Below are positions 24,042-32,852 of a DNA stretch of 47,896 nucleotides, piece after piece. Source of the DNA: Bacteroidota bacterium (GTDB taxonomy: Bacteria; Bacteroidota; Bacteroidia; Bacteroidales; Prolixibacteraceae). The translations under genes and the position numbers were made by a program. The notes under the pieces were generated by a model. The model was not told the DNA's origin. It did no database searches and saw only the letters and a program-made list of their open reading frames with translations. Each line of letters begins with the position of its first letter. Within the stretch, counting starts at the first letter, position 1. The DNA lies in NCBI GenBank assembly GCA_023412195.1, contig JAEYNZ010000048.1, positions 1 through 47,896 of the forward strand, given 5' to 3'.

Positions 24042-26546
24042 ATGAAAACCATTTTATTAAAGAATCTTCTAGTTTTATTCGGAATAACTTTACTAAGTCT
24101 GACTGGTTATTCATCAGATGTCATAAATGTTTATGCGATCAACAGCAGAATCATTGCAGTTCATTTCGATGATGGCTACGTTCAGTATCATAAACGAGGG
24201 GAAGCAAGGCAGAAGGATCGTGTCATATCTGTCCCTTTGAATGTAATAGCTGCTTCTGATCCGGTTAATTTCAAAATCACTGCCGCAGATGGTTATTACG
24301 TAATCCCACGTAATCCGGTTAAGGTAGAAAGGAAATCGAAGGGTACCGAATTTACATGGCTGTGTCAGTCGTGGTCTACGGGCAGTGGATGTGTAAATTC
24401 CTCTCCTGATCATGCAAAGGAGCACTGGCTTTACCTGTATCTGCCAGAACCCTTAAGCGAAGGTACAGTTTATAAAGTTTTAACAGGTAGCCTGGCAGGA
24501 AACGGAAAGGAATGGGAACTTGATTTCAGTGCAAAAAAGAACAGAACTGAATCGGTTCATGTGAATCTTGTGGGTTATGATCCCCGTGCCACTCAAAAAT
24601 ACGGGTATGTTTACCACTGGAGCGGCAGTGGGGGATGTATCGGTTTTTCAGAATACGCAGGCAATACATTCAGGCTGGTAAACACTCAGACAGGAGAAGA
24701 GGCTTTCACCGGAGTGCTGGCTTTCAGAAAAAGTAAAAGCAATACAGAAACACAGCAATTAAATGATACTCCTGGGCAGAATTTCCTGGGTGCTGATGTA
24801 TATGAATGCAATTTCTCTGAATTTAACTCCCCGGGTGAATATATACTTGCCGTTGACGGAATAGGCTGCTCTTTTCCTTTTAAAATTCAAAAGGATATTT
24901 ACAGGCATCCATATTATACTTCCATTCGCGGATTGTATCATAACCGGTCGGGAATTGAACTGAGGGAACCTTACACCTCATTTACAAGGCCGGCACCCCA
25001 TAATCCTGAATTAACCCCCGGATTCCAAAAGAAATTATTTTACACTTCTTCACGTTTTGTTGACTGGATTGATACGAACCATTCTTCTGCCGATCTCCCT
25101 GCCATAGAGGCCGGCATAAAAGGACCGGTAGATACATGGGGCTGGTATCAGGATGCGGGTGACTGGGATGGATATTTTTCCCATTTGAAAATACCTGTCA
25201 TGCTTATGCTGACATGGGAGATTGCACCTGAGAAATTTGCCGATGGTGAACTAAACCTTCCTGAAGGTGAGAATGGTATACCTGATATTCTTGATGGAGC
25301 ACGATGGCTTATACGTTTCCTTCACAGGACACGGCATGAAATCATGAACAGGAATTATGGTACAGGCGGTGTTGGTTCAAGGGTTGCCCCTGATTGGTAT
25401 CAGCCTGCAGGAGATGGTGTGCCATCATGGCTGGATAAGGGTAAGTGGATTATATCGGGAGAAGATCCTTTTACCACATATTTTTATTCAGGTCTTGCAG
25501 CTCAGTATGCGGTGATTCTAGGTAAACTTGGAATTGCTGACGTTGATGGCATCGACTGGGAAAAGGAAGCCACGGAAGCATATGAATGGGCCCGCGCCAA
25601 CACTCGTGAAGGTGATTCAGACCCATCCAAAAGGCATAATTATGATCTGATGAACTTCAGGTATTATGCTGCTGTAGGATTGTACCGGCTCACAGGCGAT
25701 GAAAAATATCTTCAGGTTATCAATCTGGTATTATCAAAAATAAACTCCAGCACTGTATTGGATGAAGATAAAAAATGGGGTACATATTCCCTTGCTGTTG
25801 CTGGTGCGACAGCAGGACTTGAAAATTTACTGCCAAAAGTTAATGGTGCAGTCCTGGCAACGGCTGAGCAACATTTTACAAGCATCAGTCAGCGTGCAAC
25901 AAGGTACGGAGGCAATATATGGTTTCCCATGCTTGTGGGGCAGGGCACTACCCCCCATGGTTTTGAAATCATGATGGGCCACTATGTTTCAAAAACTGCT
26001 GCCCCCTCCAGGACAGAAGACTATCTTGCCGGATTGTTTACAACAGCTGACTACTTCCTTGGCACCAATCCCCTGAATATGGCCTGGGTTACCAATGTTG
26101 GAGTGCGATATCCTGAGAGAGTCATGCATCTTGATTCATGGTACAGCGACTCAGGGGAAATCATTCCCGGGATCACTCCATATGGTCCGTGGAAGGATCA
26201 GCAGGGGAGTTCAACCATTGGTCCGTGGGAATTAAGCTGGCCTTACAAAACACTTTACCCTTCAGGTATCAATAACTGGCCGGGGCATGAACGGTGGTAT
26301 AACAATTATACAACCCCGATGAATGCTGAATTTACTATACACCAGAACACAATTCTATCGGCAGTGGTATATGGGTATCTCTGCGATGTACCTGATGGTT
26401 CTTTTGAACCTAACCGGAAGCCTTCTGTAAGCATCATTTCTCCGGTACAGGGAAGTGAAACGGAAGGTGCCATTTCTATTACAGCAGAGATAAGTGATCC
26501 TGATGGCATGGAGGATATCGCCTGGGTGGAGTTTTGTAACGACTAG
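24042..26546 (+). CDS. Glycoside hydrolase family 9 beta-glucanase, ended by an in-frame amber codon
   Basis: An 834-residue product with signal peptide (MKTILLKNLLVLFGITLLSL...). It has an N-terminal Ig-like region typical of GH9 theme enzymes (about 30-285, with VHVNLVGYDPRATQKYGYVY), then an (alpha/alpha)6 GH9 domain (about 290-785). Catalytic motifs: QDAGDWDGY with Asp371 and Asp374, and NAEFTIHQN with the expected acid Glu763. Between these lie ADYFLGTNPLNMAWVTNVG and a His-containing PERVMHLDSW. GH9 enzymes cleave beta-1,4-glucan and related chains. Residues 790-834 begin a bacterial Ig-like domain (PSVSIISPVQGSETEGAISI) that is cut by TAG at 26544-26546. The same frame continues open to 26951 with the domain's remainder and a T9SS sorting domain. 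It is the last gene of the PUL strand. Confidence 0.9.
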   Translation: MKTILLKNLLVLFGITLLSLTGYSSDVINVYAINSRIIAVHFDDGYVQYHKRGEARQKDRVISVPLNVIAASDPVNFKITAADGYYVIPRNPVKVERKSKGTEFTWLCQSWSTGSGCVNSSPDHAKEHWLYLYLPEPLSEGTVYKVLTGSLAGNGKEWELDFSAKKNRTESVHVNLVGYDPRATQKYGYVYHWSGSGGCIGFSEYAGNTFRLVNTQTGEEAFTGVLAFRKSKSNTETQQLNDTPGQNFLGADVYECNFSEFNSPGEYILAVDGIGCSFPFKIQKDIYRHPYYTSIRGLYHNRSGIELREPYTSFTRPAPHNPELTPGFQKKLFYTSSRFVDWIDTNHSSADLPAIEAGIKGPVDTWGWYQDAGDWDGYFSHLKIPVMLMLTWEIAPEKFADGELNLPEGENGIPDILDGARWLIRFLHRTRHEIMNRNYGTGGVGSRVAPDWYQPAGDGVPSWLDKGKWIISGEDPFTTYFYSGLAAQYAVILGKLGIADVDGIDWEKEATEAYEWARANTREGDSDPSKRHNYDLMNFRYYAAVGLYRLTGDEKYLQVINLVLSKINSSTVLDEDKKWGTYSLAVAGATAGLENLLPKVNGAVLATAEQHFTSISQRATRYGGNIWFPMLVGQGTTPHGFEIMMGHYVSKTAAPSRTEDYLAGLFTTADYFLGTNPLNMAWVTNVGVRYPERVMHLDSWYSDSGEIIPGITPYGPWKDQQGSSTIGPWELSWPYKTLYPSGINNWPGHERWYNNYTTPMNAEFTIHQNTILSAVVYGYLCDVPDGSFEPNRKPSVSIISPVQGSETEGAISITAEISDPDGMEDIAWVEFCND

Positions 26547-26951
26547 CATAAAATAGGCCAGGTAAATGAGGCGCCTTATACTTTTATTTGGAAAAACCCT
26601 GTAACGGGAACTGCAAAACTAACAGCCAAAGTGGTGGACAAGCAGGGATTTTCTGCAAGGTCAGCCATCGTTGAAGTAAAGGCATCGCCGGCTACAGGTT
26701 TTTCAGTGCTCCAAAGAAATGTACTGATTGAAGTTTATCCGAATCCTGTAACTGACCTGATACAAATAAAAACACCCGTCCCAATGACTGCGGTTACAGT
26801 ATACAGTCTTACCGGAAGCAGGAAAATTATGAAGGATACCAGCGAAACAAACACCTCCCTTGACCTGTCAGAACTCAGGGAGGGGGTATACCTTGTGAAA
26901 GTTGAAATGGATGACGGATCCATGAACCTTACAAAGATTGTAAAGAAGTAG
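26547..26951 (+). pseudogene. Detached C-terminus of GH9 enzyme: rest of Ig-like domain plus type IX sorting domain
   Basis: The frame continues from the GH9 gene directly after its TAG, with no frameshift and no further stop for 134 codons. It completes the Ig-like domain (HKIGQVNEAPYTFIWKNP, LTAKVVDKQGFSARSA). It then encodes a canonical Por secretion C-terminal domain (VYPNPVTDLIQI, VYSLTGS, LSELREGVYLVKV) ending KIVKK before TAG. Such domains direct proteins through T9SS to the cell surface or medium. An internal ATG exists at 26631, but it has no signal peptide, so an independent gene is implausible. Without readthrough this part is dead and the enzyme loses its sorting signal. Confidence 0.85.
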
Positions 26952-26977
26952 TTTCTTTACATTTAAGGTTTTCTGAT

Positions 26978-28288
26978 CTACAGGAATATCAGGGTATTCA
27001 CTGACCCTGGTTCCAAAGTCACCGTATATTTCCCATTCTTTGGTTTCAGCTTCATTTGCTTCTCGTTCCAAAGATTATTTTCTGTGGTGGTAACCATCAT
27101 CAGAGTCTGGCCGGTGAATCCTTCAAGTTCAGCATTTGCAGGCTGATTTTTTAAATTGAGGACTTGAATGATTTTTTGCCCCTTTCCGTTTATTGCTGCT
27201 AAAGGAAGAATATCAGGGTCATTACTGGTAGAATGGAGTATTTGTGTTCCTTGGTTCAGATAGTTCACCTGGTGCCTTGTAACGTAGTACGAGGGGTATT
27301 TTGTTTTGGTGTCGGCCGACATGATTGAATAATTGTTCTGCCATGTCCAGTACTGTGAAACAGCCACCCTCGCATGTTTCATCATGCGGTGGGAGATTTT
27401 TGCAAAACGGAGGGCATAATCCCACGACTCATTCATTCCTTTCTGCCTCCAGGCCATTGCATCAAAACCAAGCTCATTGCACCATACTTCCTTGTTCCAT
27501 GCCTGTGCCATCCCGGCAATGCGTTCAAATTCGCTGTCAGGAATATTCTCCGACCACCAGCTGTGAAAACAAAGGGGCCCAAGGTATTTCCATATTGTTG
27601 AATCAGCTGCAATCATGGTTGCAAATTCAACTGTTCCTTTTGCCTGTGCAGTATCGGCCCACAGGAACTTTGTTTTCAGCCCTGCCTTTCTGAAACGCTC
27701 TCCCGCCATTTTGAAAAAACGGATGGTTTCTTCAGGTGAAAAGATTGTCATATATCCTCCGTCCGATTCATTGAAGGAAAAATAATCCGCTTCCACACCG
27801 TAATCATTTTTCGCTTTTACAAGAAAAGCTTCTATCAGGTCAATGACTTCATCATACTTATCATGTTTGATCCTCCTTTTATCATTTCTCTCAGGATTCT
27901 CAACCAGTTCATCTGCAACCCGCCAAACAGATACAGTGAAGTTTGAAACGCCAAACTCTTCCTTCATGCGCTTCATGGTTTCGAGCAATGTTACCACTAC
28001 AGGCTGCTCATTTATTTTTTCACCCTTGTATGTTGAGTATTCCTTTCCCTGGAACTGAAGTGGCAGGGCTAGCCTCACATGTGAAGGTCTGAATTCCTGC
28101 AGTGTTGCTTCCCCTACAGCATCCCACGCATTGTTTGTGTAATTTGCCTGGCAGTAGTTGCCTCCAATGGAGGTTATTATCTGCCTTTTTAGCTCTGGAT
28201 AAACATTGATTTTAACAGGTTGCGAATATCCTTCAGCAAATACACAAAGCAATGGCATGAATAAAATGATGAATTGTCTGGCTTTCAT
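26978..28288 (-). CDS. Glycoside hydrolase, clan GH-A, GH30-like, exported
   Basis: A 436-residue enzyme with signal peptide (MKARQFIILFMPLLCVFAEGYSQ). A (beta/alpha)8 barrel carries the two GH30-type acids: acid/base Glu174 in YFSFNESDGG and nucleophile Glu272 in VWCNELGFD. A C-terminal beta-sandwich (about 360-436) follows, ending GSVNTLIFL as in GH30 enzymes. Family members act as beta-1,6-glucanases, glucosylceramidases, xylanases or glucuronoxylanases; the activity here cannot be chosen. There is no lipobox and no T9SS tail, so it is probably periplasmic. It is convergent with the GH9 gene (26 bp apart) and lies 61 bp downstream of a co-oriented SDR gene. It probably trims oligosaccharides imported by the PUL, but regulation may be separate. 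Confidence 0.82.
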   Translation of the reverse strand: MKARQFIILFMPLLCVFAEGYSQPVKINVYPELKRQIITSIGGNYCQANYTNNAWDAVGEATLQEFRPSHVRLALPLQFQGKEYSTYKGEKINEQPVVVTLLETMKRMKEEFGVSNFTVSVWRVADELVENPERNDKRRIKHDKYDEVIDLIEAFLVKAKNDYGVEADYFSFNESDGGYMTIFSPEETIRFFKMAGERFRKAGLKTKFLWADTAQAKGTVEFATMIAADSTIWKYLGPLCFHSWWSENIPDSEFERIAGMAQAWNKEVWCNELGFDAMAWRQKGMNESWDYALRFAKISHRMMKHARVAVSQYWTWQNNYSIMSADTKTKYPSYYVTRHQVNYLNQGTQILHSTSNDPDILPLAAINGKGQKIIQVLNLKNQPANAELEGFTGQTLMMVTTTENNLWNEKQMKLKPKNGKYTVTLEPGSVNTLIFL

Positions 28289-28349
28289 TTTTATCTAAGT
28301 TTATTTATTTGATTAGTATTAATTCTGTTGCTCTTTTCATGTTTCTTCT

Positions 28350-29096
28350 TCAAACATATATCATTTTTCTCGTCATTCCTCCGTCTATCACGAAATTCTG
28401 GCCGGTAATGAAACTGTTCTCATCATTCAGGAGGAATAAAACCATGCGGGCTATGTCTTCAGCCTTACCCACTCTGCCTGCAGGATGCTGAAGGTTATCT
28501 TCCACTGTCAGGTTGTATTGTTTTGCCTGTGATTTCTTTCTGACTGCCGATACATCGATCCAGCCGGGGCTGATGCTGTTAACCCGCACCTGGGGCCCGA
28601 GGCTAACAGCCAGCGCATGGGTGAGGGAATATACTCCGCCTTTGCTTGCAGAGTAGGCCTCTGTATTTGCCTCCGACTGAAAGGCTCGGGTGGAGCAAAG
28701 ATTGATTATACTGCCACCTGATTCTTTGAGGAAGGGTGCAGCATATTTTGCACATAAAAAACTCCCGGTCAGATTTACGCCTATTACCTGGTTCCATTCT
28801 TCAACTGTCAGTTCCATGAGTGGCTTGTTGTTTGAAATTGCAGCATTGTTTATCAGGCCATAAATGTTGCCCGAATTTTCTGCTGACAGACGGACAGATT
28901 TAATTACATCATCTTCATTGGATACATCACAGTAGAAAAAACCCAGTCCGGATGAGGGGTCCTCTTCCCGGAATTCCCGGATTGCTTCTTCGTCATTCTC
29001 AAAAACCGAAACAGTGAAACCTTCCCTGAGCAGGTTTAAGGATATAATCTTCCCTATGCCTTGTGCTCCGCCTGTAACAACTATATTTTTTTTCAT
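28350..29096 (-). CDS. SDR family NAD(P)-dependent oxidoreductase
   Basis: A 248-residue classical short-chain dehydrogenase/reductase, cytoplasmic. I start it at the ATG at 29096; the longer frame would run into the divergent peptidase gene, and MKKNIVVTGGAQGIG is the normal family N-terminus (ATG at 29105 is an alternative). Cofactor motif TGGAQGIG (8-15), NNAA (83-86), catalytic Ser135, Tyr148 and Lys152 (YSASK), and the usual ISPGWI. A Glu in VFENDEEA after beta-2 suggests a preference for NAD over NADP. It is followed after 61 bp by the GH30 gene, so an operon handling a sugar or uronate derivative is plausible. The substrate is unknown. Confidence 0.92.
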   Translation of the reverse strand: MKKNIVVTGGAQGIGKIISLNLLREGFTVSVFENDEEAIREFREEDPSSGLGFFYCDVSNEDDVIKSVRLSAENSGNIYGLINNAAISNNKPLMELTVEEWNQVIGVNLTGSFLCAKYAAPFLKESGGSIINLCSTRAFQSEANTEAYSASKGGVYSLTHALAVSLGPQVRVNSISPGWIDVSAVRKKSQAKQYNLTVEDNLQHPAGRVGKAEDIARMVLFLLNDENSFITGQNFVIDGGMTRKMIYV

Positions 29097-29262
29097 AATT
29101 CTCATTGAAAATTGTATAAGGAAAAATACCACAATTTCAGCAATCATAAAAACAATGTGATGTGACGCGTGAAAAAAGAGTAATAATTTCTTATAACAGA
29201 TAAATACATGATTAAAATTATTTGCATTGCTAAAGCCAAAGTTTATTTTCGCCCAAAAAAAG

Positions 29263-31398
29263 ATGCATAAATTACTGTTTATACTGTTTCTGCTTCTGTG
29301 GCAGGCTTCTGTTGCCCAGCATAAACAAATGAGCCTGGAAGATGCCATAATTGGCAGGTCAACATATCTCAAAATCGATGAACCATCATCTCTGACATGG
29401 AAAAACGATCAGGAATTTTCTTTTATTGAGGGTGATATACTGTGGACCCGGGATGTTAAAAAGGGGGAACAGGTTCAGGTGATTTCACTCGAGGAACTGA
29501 ACACAGCCAGGGAGAAAGAAAACAATACCCTGTTTCGCAGTATACCTGATCATTCATGGACTGCAGATGGTAAACTTCTTCTGACGGCTGGAGGAAGTTC
29601 TGGTATGTTAGATCCGGCAACAAAGAAAATCCTTTGGAGCATTGTGCTGCCTGCTGATGCTGAGAATGCTGTAACTAATGATATCGGACAGTTCATGGCT
29701 TATACCATCGATCAGGATTTATATATCTCCTTTGCGAATGGGAAGAATATCAGAGTTACTGATGACGGCGGCAATGGAATTGTTAACGGAAGCAGTGTAC
29801 ACAGGAATGAATTTGGAATAGAAAGCGGAATATTTATTTCCCCCAATTCGAACTTCATTGCTTTTTACAGGATGGATGAATCCATGGTTACTGATTATCC
29901 GCTTGTCGGTTATTTGGGAAGGGTGGCAGAGCATAAAGCCATCAGGTATCCTATGGCAGGAATGAACAGTCATCATGTAACTGTGGGGATTTATAGCATC
30001 AGGTCGGGGAAAACCATCTTTCTAAAAACGGGTGCGCCTTACGACAGGTATTTTACCAATATAACATGGTCGCCCGATGAAAAGTCAATTTATATTGCAG
30101 AACTGAACAGGGGGCAGGATCATTTGTCCCTCAACAGGTATAACGTTTCAACAGGAGAAAAAGAGCTTACCTTGTTTGAAGAAATACATGATAAATATGT
30201 TGAACCACTTCATCCGCTTTGGTTTTCCAAAACAAACAGCGAGGAGTTCTACTATCTCAGCCGCAGGGATGGCTGGTTTCATATATACAGATATCATGTT
30301 TCAGGTAAATTAATAAAACAGGTTACAAAGGGGGAGTGGGAGATAAGCGCCATTCTGGGATTCGATGAAAAGGAAAGAAACCTGTTCATTGAAGCGACCA
30401 AAGAAAGTCCTCTGGAAAAGCATTTATACAAAGTTGAAATCAAAACAGGGAAGGTTCAAAAGTTATCTCAACAGGATGGTGTACATAAGGGATATATCAG
30501 CCCAAAAGGTAATTACCTGCTCGACCGTTTCAGTTCACCTGAAGTGCCTTCTGCAACTGCCCTGGTTTCAACCGATGGCAAATCGTATAATATGATTCAT
30601 ATAGCTGCGAATCCACTTGCTGGCTACCAGCTTGGTGAAACACGAATGGTGACGATTCCTTTAGCTGACGGAAAAACAGAACTTGCCGGAAGAATGATCC
30701 TTCCTGTTGACTTTGATCCCGGGAAAACATACCCTGTTGTTATATATGTTTATGGAGGGCCCCATTCCCAACTTGTCGACAACAGCTGGCTGAACGCAGG
30801 CAACTGGTGGCAATACTATATGGCAACCCGGGGTTTCATATCATTCACGATGGACAACCGTGGCACAAAAAACAGGGGGCGTGAATTTGAGACTGCGATA
30901 CACCGGCAACTCGGAATACGGGAAACAGAAGACCAGATGAAGGGCATTGATTTCCTGAAATCACTTCCCTATGTTGATAAGGACAGAATAGGGGTGCATG
31001 GCTGGAGCTATGGCGGATTTATGACCCTGAACATGATGCTCAGGCACCCTGATGTATTTAAGGTGGGAGTTGCCGGAGGGCCTGTTGTAGACTGGAGCAT
31101 GTATGAAGTGATGTATGGGGAACGGTACATGGACAATCCTGAAGAGAATCAAGCAGGTTATGATGAAACTAATATGCTCAACCATGTTAATAACCTGGAA
31201 GGAAGGCTGATGCTCATTCATGGTGTCCAGGATGATGTAGTTGTCATGCAGCACAGCATGAAATTTCTGCAGGAGTGTATCAGGGAAGGCAAACAGGTCG
31301 ATTTTTTTGTTTATCCAACACATCCCCATAATGTCAGGGGAAGAGACCGTGTGCACCTGATGGAAAAAGTGAGCCGGTATTTCATAGAAAACCTGTGA
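29263..31398 (+). CDS. S9 family peptidase, dipeptidyl-peptidase IV-like
   Basis: A 711-residue exported serine peptidase. The ATG at 29263 begins the signal peptide MHKLLFILFLLLWQASVAQ; the TTG at 29227 is unlikely. An N-terminal eight-bladed DPP-IV propeller (about 30-450, with WTRDV, FYRMDES and YYLSRRDGWFHIYRY) is followed by an alpha/beta-hydrolase domain with catalytic Ser582 (GWSYGG), Asp657 (HGVQDD) and His689 (THPHNV). It probably removes N-terminal dipeptides in the periplasm. The propeller carries the EESMVTDYP-type signature as FYRMDESMVTDYP, where the Glu-Glu pair that binds the peptide N-terminus in human DPP4 may be replaced by Asp-Glu. It is divergent from the SDR gene. Confidence 0.94.
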   Translation: MHKLLFILFLLLWQASVAQHKQMSLEDAIIGRSTYLKIDEPSSLTWKNDQEFSFIEGDILWTRDVKKGEQVQVISLEELNTAREKENNTLFRSIPDHSWTADGKLLLTAGGSSGMLDPATKKILWSIVLPADAENAVTNDIGQFMAYTIDQDLYISFANGKNIRVTDDGGNGIVNGSSVHRNEFGIESGIFISPNSNFIAFYRMDESMVTDYPLVGYLGRVAEHKAIRYPMAGMNSHHVTVGIYSIRSGKTIFLKTGAPYDRYFTNITWSPDEKSIYIAELNRGQDHLSLNRYNVSTGEKELTLFEEIHDKYVEPLHPLWFSKTNSEEFYYLSRRDGWFHIYRYHVSGKLIKQVTKGEWEISAILGFDEKERNLFIEATKESPLEKHLYKVEIKTGKVQKLSQQDGVHKGYISPKGNYLLDRFSSPEVPSATALVSTDGKSYNMIHIAANPLAGYQLGETRMVTIPLADGKTELAGRMILPVDFDPGKTYPVVIYVYGGPHSQLVDNSWLNAGNWWQYYMATRGFISFTMDNRGTKNRGREFETAIHRQLGIRETEDQMKGIDFLKSLPYVDKDRIGVHGWSYGGFMTLNMMLRHPDVFKVGVAGGPVVDWSMYEVMYGERYMDNPEENQAGYDETNMLNHVNNLEGRLMLIHGVQDDVVVMQHSMKFLQECIREGKQVDFFVYPTHPHNVRGRDRVHLMEKVSRYFIENL

Positions 31399-31436
31399 AG
31401 ATAACCACTGTAGGTTTTACCGCGTGAACTGCAATT

Positions 31437-32708
31437 TCACATTAGGATTTTGCCAATAAAAACACCTAAATAAGTTCCAAATGCAAAACCCAGGATTCCG
31501 ATTGTAAGACCGGAGATGATGACTTCCTTGTTCTTTAAGGCTCCGGCCACTGCTGGGACAAAAGGAGGAGAATAGGTCAGAGCTGTGATGGAAATAATTG
31601 TGGTATCTGTATCCACTTTAAAAAGCCGTGCCAGCAAAACATGAATAATTATCGATCCGAATACAACCCAGAGGACATAAAGAAATAGCTGCAGGAATTC
31701 AAGCTGGAACATTTCCCTAAGGTTTGCCATCGATGACAGGGCAAGACAGAAAATAATGATAAAGTACATTCCCAGGGGAAAGCTTATTTTCAGTTCATTT
31801 ACTTTTCTGATAAAGGAAGCTGCCAGTCCAAGAGTAGTAATTGTAAGGATAACCACAATCGTTTGGGTTGATTTATCCTTGAATAATAGGCTTATTCCCC
31901 CGGCAATTGCAAAAATAATGATGGCCACCAGCATCGATCTTAGTATGCCTGGAATGTTTTTGCGCTTAAACAGGCCATCGAAATTATCCATGTCACTGCC
32001 TTCATCCGGCACCTGAAGCAGGTGTTCTGCACGGCGTACAATTTCAAAACGAGGCAGAAAAGTATTCAGGAGCCGCTGTGCAACTGTCATCAGGAAAAGC
32101 AGAGCCACAGAGCCAATGATAAGGTCATAGGTGTGGGTGAGGATAAAAGTATCGGGACTTACTTCCAGTGCCTTTCCGATAGCAGCCAGGTTTGGAGTAC
32201 CCCCGGTGTAAACACCGATAAGCATCCCTGTTACCTTGGCCGATTCAGTGATGTCTTCTGCAAACCAGTAATATCCTGAAAACACTGCAGCAAGCAGGGC
32301 AACAAGTGCCAGGATCATTGACAGAAAAGCACTTTTTGCCTGTTTCAGCCATTTACGCATGTCGAGCGAAAAAAGTAAAAGCGGAAGTGCCAGAAGTATA
32401 GTGAAGGTCATTATATTGTCCTGCAACTGTGCAATGTTGTTGTACACCAGATCAGACTCTGCATAAAAAGGACTGTTCATATAAACTGAAAACTCATCTC
32501 CGGGAAGAAATGAACGATGTCCGCCAAGCAGTTCAACCAGCTTTTCACCTGGTGAAGGAATGATTCCTATATTACCCATAATCAACCCAACCGTATAAGC
32601 CAGCACTACGGCCCCGATTCTTTTAAGGGTATCAGATATTTTGGTAAGATAAATAAGCAGGACTGGTACAAGGAGGTAAAAAAGAATCAATAGCAATGTG
32701 ATCCACAT
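31437..32708 (-). CDS. DUF819 family integral membrane protein
   Basis: A 423-residue polytopic inner-membrane protein with about ten or eleven hydrophobic helices. It matches the DUF819 (YjcL-like) family in length and signature segments (GLIMGNIGIIPSP, TGMLIGVYTGGTPNLAAIGKAL, ALTYSPPFVPAVAGALKNKEVIISGLTIGILGFAFGTYLG). The TGGTPN and PPFVPAVAGAL segments sit inside paired helices reminiscent of inverted-repeat transporters, so a carrier function is suspected; the family has no assigned substrate that I can name. It is convergent with the S9 peptidase gene (38 bp gap). Two -7-like boxes lie just upstream on its strand. Confidence 0.9.
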   Translation of the reverse strand: MWITLLLILFYLLVPVLLIYLTKISDTLKRIGAVVLAYTVGLIMGNIGIIPSPGEKLVELLGGHRSFLPGDEFSVYMNSPFYAESDLVYNNIAQLQDNIMTFTILLALPLLLFSLDMRKWLKQAKSAFLSMILALVALLAAVFSGYYWFAEDITESAKVTGMLIGVYTGGTPNLAAIGKALEVSPDTFILTHTYDLIIGSVALLFLMTVAQRLLNTFLPRFEIVRRAEHLLQVPDEGSDMDNFDGLFKRKNIPGILRSMLVAIIIFAIAGGISLLFKDKSTQTIVVILTITTLGLAASFIRKVNELKISFPLGMYFIIIFCLALSSMANLREMFQLEFLQLFLYVLWVVFGSIIIHVLLARLFKVDTDTTIISITALTYSPPFVPAVAGALKNKEVIISGLTIGILGFAFGTYLGVFIGKILM

Positions 32709-32728
32709 AGTCCGGTTATTAAGTAAAT

Positions 32729-32744
32729 CAAATATACAAATTTA
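32729..32744 (-). promoter_or_regulatory. Tandem -7-like boxes before the DUF819 gene
   Basis: On the minus strand TAAATTTG (32744-32737) and TATATTTG (32736-32729) sit head to tail. Both are exact TAnnTTTG matches, about 21-36 bp before the ATG. No strong -33 element is seen for either. Confidence 0.4.
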
Positions 32745-32800
32745 TTGACTGACCACACCGGACACCTGAAAATTCGTCTAAGCTGACGGATGCTTAATAA

Positions 32801-32831
32801 AAAAGGCACAGGCTATTCGCCTGTGCCTTTT
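32801..32831. terminator. Strong intrinsic terminator
   Basis: AAAAGGCACAGGC (32801-32813) pairs perfectly with GCCTGTGCCTTTT (32819-32831) around TATTC: 13 bp with T-runs usable on the minus strand and partly on the plus strand. It ends the leftward FadL-like gene, whose stop is at 32853. Confidence 0.88.
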
Positions 32832-32852
32832 GTAAATGTACTATGCTTTTAC

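Noticed and set aside
26544..26546. Genome-wide reassignment of TAG to a sense codon
   Set aside because: TAG terminates other intact genes in the window at normal lengths (ends at 1169 and 18849, and the GH9 tail itself at 26951).
26631..26951. Independent gene starting at ATG 26631
   Set aside because: It lies in the same frame as the GH9 gene, starts inside an Ig-like domain and has no signal peptide, so it is the detached tail of that gene.
28350..29372. Long 340-residue version of the SDR
   Set aside because: The first 92 codons overlap the divergent peptidase gene and precede the standard SDR N-terminus.
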